From CAYZHV01 sp046541355 (GTDB taxonomy: Bacteria; Spirochaetota; Spirochaetia; DSM-27196; Alkalispirochaetaceae), in assembly GCA_046541355.1 (NCBI GenBank), contig JBKHDM010000026.1:1-35182 (forward strand): a stretch of DNA of 35,182 nt. The letters run 5' to 3'. Below are positions 31,408 through 35,182 of this stretch, piece by piece. How positions within the stretch are numbered: position 1 is the first letter of the stretch; each line of letters starts with the position of its first letter. The notes below the pieces were generated by a model. It saw only the letters and a list, made by a program, of their open reading frames with translations. It did no database searches and was not told the DNA's origin. Both the position numbers and the translations under genes were made by a program.

Positions 31408-31563
31408 ATGAAACGTACATATCAGCCGAGCCGGCGCAAGCGCAATCGGAAGTTTGGCTTTCGTGAGCGAATGAAAACCCGTGGCGGACGGCTTGTACTC
31501 AAAAGACGGAGGGCGAAGGGTCGCAATAAGCTGACCGTCGCCGATGAGAAAAAGCCTTACTAA
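31408..31563 (+). CDS. rpmH: 50S ribosomal protein L34
   Basis: A 51-aa, very basic ribosomal protein. It begins MKRTYQPSRRKRNRKFGFRERM, the near-universal L34 start, followed by KTRGGRLVLKRRRAKGR. The tail NKLTVADEKKPY is a few residues longer than the common ~44-46 aa form. This tail contains the rnpA start, giving a 20-bp overlap in another frame. GAGGAGAG lies about 5 nt before the ATG. Confidence 0.97.
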   Translation: MKRTYQPSRRKRNRKFGFRERMKTRGGRLVLKRRRAKGRNKLTVADEKKPY

Positions 31564-31912
31564 GGCCGAAATTCTTCGAAAACCCGATGACATTCGACGG
31601 GTATTCAATGCCGGGCGCCGTGTCGCCACACACGGCGCCATGGTTCGCTTTCTCCGGAATGATTTAGGACGAAACCGAATCCTCTTTGCGACGACCCGAT
31701 CTTTCGGAAACGCCGTCAGGCGCAACCGGGCTCGCCGCCTTACCCGAGAGGCTTATCGTCAGCTGAAACCGAACTTGCAGGAGGGCTACGATCTCGCCTG
31801 CGTGGTCTACCCGGATGGCGACACCCTCTGTGAACGGCTCTCTCAGCTCGGGGAACTTTTTCGAAGAGCCGGTTTGATCAAAGATTCAGAAGGATCAGGA
31901 ACGCATGGATAA
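31544..31912 (+). CDS. rnpA: Ribonuclease P protein component
   Basis: Protein subunit of RNase P, which matures tRNA 5' ends. 122 aa, basic, with the central RNA-binding RNR motif FGNAVRRNRARRLTREAYR and the N-terminal LTKAEILRKPDDIRRVFNAGRR segment that fits the family. The ATG lies inside the 3' end of rpmH (20-bp overlap), so translation of the two is probably coupled. It overlaps yidC by 8 bp. The rpmH-rnpA-yidC-jag order is the classic origin-proximal arrangement. Confidence 0.95.
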   Translation: MRKSLTKAEILRKPDDIRRVFNAGRRVATHGAMVRFLRNDLGRNRILFATTRSFGNAVRRNRARRLTREAYRQLKPNLQEGYDLACVVYPDGDTLCERLSQLGELFRRAGLIKDSEGSGTHG

Positions 31913-33677
31913 GAGAACACTCCTTGCCGTTGTACTTTCCGTCGTCGTCATAACCGCCGGATTTATCGTTCAGAACGTGCTCTACCCGCCCCAACCACCC
32001 CCGCCGGCGCAGCAGCAGCCCGCAGACGGCTCGGAACAGGTGACAGAGACGCCCGGTCCCGAGGCGGAGGAGCGGGGCGAGGCGGGGGATATCGCGACGG
32101 TCGAGGGCGAGCCGGATGAGAACCTCCCCGCCGGGGTAATCCGCCCGGTTCCCCTCACCGAGGAGCCCGAGGATGAGCGTTTTGTCTACGAGAACGACAC
32201 CCTCCGGGTACGGTTTTCCCCGGTTGGCGGGGCGGTCGAGAGTTTCGAGCTTCTCGAGTACCCGGATGGGGATGAACCGGTTGAGATGATACTCCGGGGG
32301 ACAGACGAGCAGCGCGCCTTTACCCTCGCCTTCGGTGGGGCGGACGCCGAACCGATCGACGCGCGGTTTTTCCGACGGGATACCACGGAGGAGCACGTCG
32401 TCGAGTTCTACCGGGACTTTTACGTCACCGGCGAGGAGGAGGCGCCCTTCAGGCTGATCAAACGCTACAGTTTTGAGCCCGGGGAGTACCTGTTCGAGCT
32501 CGACGTCACGTTAGAGCATTCGCAGAACGCCGTTGTTCCTCTCAACTTCTCCGGTACCGCCTACACCCTCACCGTCGGACCCCAGATCGGCCCCAGCTAC
32601 CAGATCCTCGACGACCGCAACGAGTACCGCCGGTTTCACTATCTCGAGGGCAGGAGCCGGGAGAATGTGAATATCCGGGGCGACGGCAGCGAGACCCTGG
32701 ATGAGCGGGTCGGCTGGGCGGCGATAGCCGGAAAGTACTTCTCAATCATCGGCGTTCCCGACGCCACCCGGTATGATATCGTCTTTTCCCAGCGCCCGGC
32801 GGAAGGCCTCGAGGACACCGCCTTTATGTCCTTTGTCCGGCCGACGATCCGCTCGAGCCGCAGCACCGACCGCTACCGCTTCTACGTCGGACCAAAGACC
32901 ACGCGGGTTCTCGAACGGTACAACGACGCCTCGGCAAACGCCTTTGAAGCACAGAACCTCAACCTCGACACCGTCGTGGACCGGCGGTTTCTCTTCGGAT
33001 GGTTGGAGAATATCCTCAAGTGGGTCCTGACGATGATCGTCCAGGTGGTGCCGAACTACGGTATCGCGATTATTATTCTCACGGTGATCGTAAAGGCGCT
33101 GCTCTTTCCCCTCACCCACAAGAGCTACGAGTCGACAAGCAAGATGCAGACGATTCAGCCGAAGGTTCAGGAGCTCAGGGAGAAGTACAAGGATAATCCG
33201 CAGAAGATGAACGCCGAGATGGCGAACCTCTATAAAAAGGAGGGGGTCAATCCGGTGGGCGGCTGTCTGCCGATGCTGCTGCAGTTTCCCTTCTTTATCG
33301 CCATGTTCGGGCTGTTCAACAACCACTTCGATCTTCGGGGAGCAACGTTTATTCCCGGGTGGATAAACGACCTTTCCGCTCCCGATTCGATTCTCAGTTT
33401 TGACACCACCATCCCGATTATCGGCTGGAACGACATACGGCTTCTTCCGGTACTCTTTCTCGGAAGCCAGATTCTCACGAGCATGCTGATGCAGAACTCA
33501 ACCGCCCAGAGTACCGGGCAGATGAAGTTCATGCAGTACGGTCTACCGGTAATGTTCTTTTTTATCCTTTATAACATGCCCTCGGGACTGCTGGTATACT
33601 GGATTTTCTCTAATCTCCTCACCCTCGGTCAGCAGATGATCATCAACAAGCGGAGAACCCAGACGAGTGCAGCGTAA
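31905..33677 (+). CDS. yidC: Membrane protein insertase YidC
   Basis: Inserts and folds inner-membrane proteins, alone or with SecYEG. 590 aa, the long diderm form: an N-terminal membrane helix (LLAVVLSVVVITAGFIV), a low-complexity Pro/Gln/Glu stretch, a large periplasmic beta domain (about 90-340), then the conserved insertase core with IAIIILTVIVKALLFPLTHKSYESTSKMQTIQPKVQELREKYKDNPQKMNAEM and GGCLPMLLQFPFFIAMFGLF. The tail is short and basic (NKRRTQTSAA). The start overlaps rnpA by 8 bp. Confidence 0.96.
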   Translation: MDKRTLLAVVLSVVVITAGFIVQNVLYPPQPPPPAQQQPADGSEQVTETPGPEAEERGEAGDIATVEGEPDENLPAGVIRPVPLTEEPEDERFVYENDTLRVRFSPVGGAVESFELLEYPDGDEPVEMILRGTDEQRAFTLAFGGADAEPIDARFFRRDTTEEHVVEFYRDFYVTGEEEAPFRLIKRYSFEPGEYLFELDVTLEHSQNAVVPLNFSGTAYTLTVGPQIGPSYQILDDRNEYRRFHYLEGRSRENVNIRGDGSETLDERVGWAAIAGKYFSIIGVPDATRYDIVFSQRPAEGLEDTAFMSFVRPTIRSSRSTDRYRFYVGPKTTRVLERYNDASANAFEAQNLNLDTVVDRRFLFGWLENILKWVLTMIVQVVPNYGIAIIILTVIVKALLFPLTHKSYESTSKMQTIQPKVQELREKYKDNPQKMNAEMANLYKKEGVNPVGGCLPMLLQFPFFIAMFGLFNNHFDLRGATFIPGWINDLSAPDSILSFDTTIPIIGWNDIRLLPVLFLGSQILTSMLMQNSTAQSTGQMKFMQYGLPVMFFFILYNMPSGLLVYWIFSNLLTLGQQMIINKRRTQTSAA

Positions 33678-33697
33678 CATCCAAACAGGAGACAGAT

Positions 33698-34405
33698 ATG
33701 GTACGAGATTTCGAAGGAAGAACCGAGAAGGAGGCGATCGATAAAGCGATAGCCGAGCTCGGCCTCGAGCAGGATGAGTTCGACGTAGAAGTTCTGGATA
33801 CGGAGAAAAGCGGTTTCCTCAACCTCCAGAAGAAGGTTCGTATTCGGGTCCACCTCCCCCAGGAGAGCTCGAACGGCGGCGGTCGCACCGCGGCGGCAAG
33901 GCCCACCGATACGGTACGCTCTACCCCCGGGGATGTCCCGGAGACCGACTTCGAGCACGCCGTCGTCGATTTTGTGACGAACCTCACCGAGAAGATGGGG
34001 TTTCCCGCAACGGTTGAGATCGCCTATCGGGAGCCGGAGAAGCTCGTCTTGCGCCTCGACTCACAGCACTCGGGGATCCTTATCGGAAAGAAGGGGCGCA
34101 ACCTCGACGCCCTCCAGCTCCTTGCAAACGTCGTTTCCAGCCGTCTCGACGGTTACGAGACGAAAGTTGTTCTCGACACTGAGAACTACCGCGCCCGGAG
34201 GGAGGAGTCCCTCATACGGATGGCTCAGCAGGTAGGGGACCAGGTGAAGCGAACGAGGCGAAGCCGTCTTCTCGAGCCGATGAACCCTTTCGAAAGACGG
34301 CTCATTCACACTACACTTAACGATGTATCGGACATAGAGACCCAGAGCGAGGGCGAAGGGCTCTACAAGCAGGTGCGAATCTCCTACCGAGGCTCGCAGA
34401 ACTGA
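33698..34405 (+). CDS. jag: Jag/KhpB RNA-binding protein
   Basis: A 235-aa RNA-binding protein of the Jag/KhpB family (also called EloR in streptococci), linked in other bacteria to envelope or elongation control. Domains: an N-terminal Jag_N (about 1-52; EGRTEKEAIDKAIAELGLEQDEFDVEVLD), a linker, a KH domain with a GIL-IGKKGRNL loop (GKKGRNLDALQLLANVV), and a C-terminal R3H domain (MNPFERRLIHTTLND...TQSEGEG). Placed after yidC, as in many genomes, with a 20-bp gap and AGGAGA upstream of the ATG. Confidence 0.93.
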   Translation: MVRDFEGRTEKEAIDKAIAELGLEQDEFDVEVLDTEKSGFLNLQKKVRIRVHLPQESSNGGGRTAAARPTDTVRSTPGDVPETDFEHAVVDFVTNLTEKMGFPATVEIAYREPEKLVLRLDSQHSGILIGKKGRNLDALQLLANVVSSRLDGYETKVVLDTENYRARREESLIRMAQQVGDQVKRTRRSRLLEPMNPFERRLIHTTLNDVSDIETQSEGEGLYKQVRISYRGSQN

Positions 34406-34428
34406 CACAAGGGGTTGACACGCCGGAA

Positions 34429-34437
34429 TGTGGACAA
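34429..34437 (-). promoter_or_regulatory. DnaA box-like site (one mismatch)
   Basis: TGTGGACAA, one mismatch from the perfect box complement. A second one-mismatch match (TGTGGAAAA, 34440-34448) follows 2 bp later. Confidence 0.4.
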
Positions 34438-34598
34438 ATTGTGGAAAAAATTGGGGTGAACCTTCCTAATGGGTTGCTGACATCTCCTAACTCTCCACTC
34501 CGTCCGGTTCCGGCCGTTTCTGGTCTACTCAACTCGGTTTTCTGTCTCCTTCGACGGTTAGGTAACCGAGAAACACGGGGTGGAAAGAACAGAAGCTA

Positions 34599-34607
34599 TG
34601 TGGATAA
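34599..34607 (-). promoter_or_regulatory. DnaA box (perfect consensus) upstream of gcvH
   Basis: TGTGGATAA, the exact complement of TTATCCACA, inside the same 18-bp element (34596-34613) that precedes dnaA. It is followed by the palindrome TTGTGCACAA and lies 24 nt before the gcvH ATG. Confidence 0.65.
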
Positions 34608-34631
34608 CTTGTGCACAAAGAGGGGGATGGC

Positions 34632-35018
34632 ATGAAATTTGATGAGAACTGTCGCTACCAGAAGTCCCATGAGTACGCCCGACAGGATGGAGAGCTCTAC
34701 ATCGTCGGTATCTCCGACTACGCCCAGGACGAGCTCGGGGATGTCGTTTTTGTGGAGCTCCCGGAAATCGGGGCGAGCTTTGAGCAGGGCGGAGGCTTTG
34801 GTGTTGTCGAAAGCGTCAAGGCCGCGAGTGATCTCTACGCCCCGGTCTCCGGGGAGGTTGTTGAGGTCAACGAGCGGCTCAAGGACGAGCCGGAACTGGT
34901 CAACCAGGACCCCTTCGGCGAGGGTTGGATCATCAAGCTCAAAGGGGCGGACGCCTCCGAGCTCGAAAACCTTATGAGCGCCGAGGAGTACAAGAGCTTT
35001 ACCGAGGAGCTCGACTAA
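34632..35018 (+). CDS. gcvH: Glycine cleavage system H protein
   Basis: Lipoyl carrier of the glycine cleavage system, shuttling the aminomethyl group between P, T and L proteins. 128 aa, normal length. The lipoyl-lysine motif is VESVKAASDLYAPVSG (Lys63), with RYQKSHEYAR at the N-terminus and NQDPFGEGWIIKLK near the C-terminus. I chose the ATG at 34632 (AGAGGGGGA about 5 nt upstream); the frame extends to a GTG at 34611 that lies inside the DnaA-box element. No other gcv gene is in view; a terminator follows. Confidence 0.95.
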   Translation: MKFDENCRYQKSHEYARQDGELYIVGISDYAQDELGDVVFVELPEIGASFEQGGGFGVVESVKAASDLYAPVSGEVVEVNERLKDEPELVNQDPFGEGWIIKLKGADASELENLMSAEEYKSFTEELD

Positions 35019-35070
35019 CCCGCCCTTAGAAACAGCTCACGCTCACGCTCACTCTCACGGACACGGTCAC

Positions 35071-35107
35071 GAGGGCTCCCGCCACGGCGGAGAGCCTCTT
35101 TTTTTTT
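35071..35107 (+). terminator. Rho-independent terminator of gcvH
   Basis: A GC-rich imperfect stem (GAGG, CTC and CCGCC on the 5' arm pairing with GGCGG, GAG and CCTC on the 3' arm, with bulges) is followed by nine T residues at 35099-35107. Confidence 0.75.
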
Positions 35108-35182
35108 CCCGAGTCTGCCCGCAGGCCTTCTTACCCTCGAGGGCTGGTAATCGGCGGAGAGGTGGTGCGCTCGCTGAAGCAG

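Overview
This 35 kb window is a GC-rich replication-origin region of a bacterial chromosome. Several features suggest a free-living spirochaete (Spirochaeta or Alkalispirochaeta-like). The solute-binding proteins carry secretion signals ending in FAGG(S/Q)AE, the YidC has a long periplasmic domain of the diderm type, and partner-switch regulators sit beside recR/ybaB/dnaX. The taxon is an inference, not something read directly.

Layout. 1-3.8 kb: peptidyl-tRNA hydrolase (pth), a secreted thioredoxin-fold protein, a CBS-PP2C phosphatase, a STAS-HATPase fusion and a free-standing STAS protein. These last three form a partner-switching module with no sigma factor in view. 3.9-6.9 kb (minus strand): two tRNA-Ser genes, the SRP RNA, dnaX, ybaB and recR, very tightly packed. 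7.3-12.9 kb: a dipeptide/oligopeptide ABC transporter operon with a fused double ATPase and an unusual gene order. 12.9-14.4 kb: an EamA permease and a second tRNA cluster (Ser, Ser, Arg) behind a near-consensus promoter. 14.4-15.9 kb: a GNAT acetyltransferase coupled to a 3-methyladenine DNA glycosylase. 15.9-17.6 kb: parA-parB. 17.8-20.1 kb: a polar amino acid ABC transporter. 20.2-21.3 kb: adenosine deaminase. 21.3-22.1 kb: a gene-free, extremely GC-rich segment with three perfect parS sites embedded in repeats. 22.1-26.5 kb (minus): gyrB-gyrA. 26.5-26.9 kb: probable oriC. 26.9-34.4 kb (plus): dnaA, dnaN, recF, a DciA-like DUF721 gene, rpmH, rnpA, yidC and jag. 34.6-35.0 kb: gcvH.

Together the genes cover initiation (dnaA, oriC boxes, the dciA-like gene), the replisome (dnaN, dnaX), topology (gyrAB), repair (recF, recR, AAG) and segregation (parA, parB, three parS sites). 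The most unusual region is the parS block: a 77-bp near-perfect tandem duplication, a duplicated 39-bp flanking module, and 13 GGCGCC palindromes in about 520 bp, ending exactly at the gyrA terminator. Other points of interest are an 18-bp element containing a DnaA box just upstream of both dnaA and gcvH, an apparent tRNA-tRNA-SRP RNA transcription unit, the STAS-HATPase fusion, and natural deviations at the quinolone-contact positions of GyrA and GyrB.
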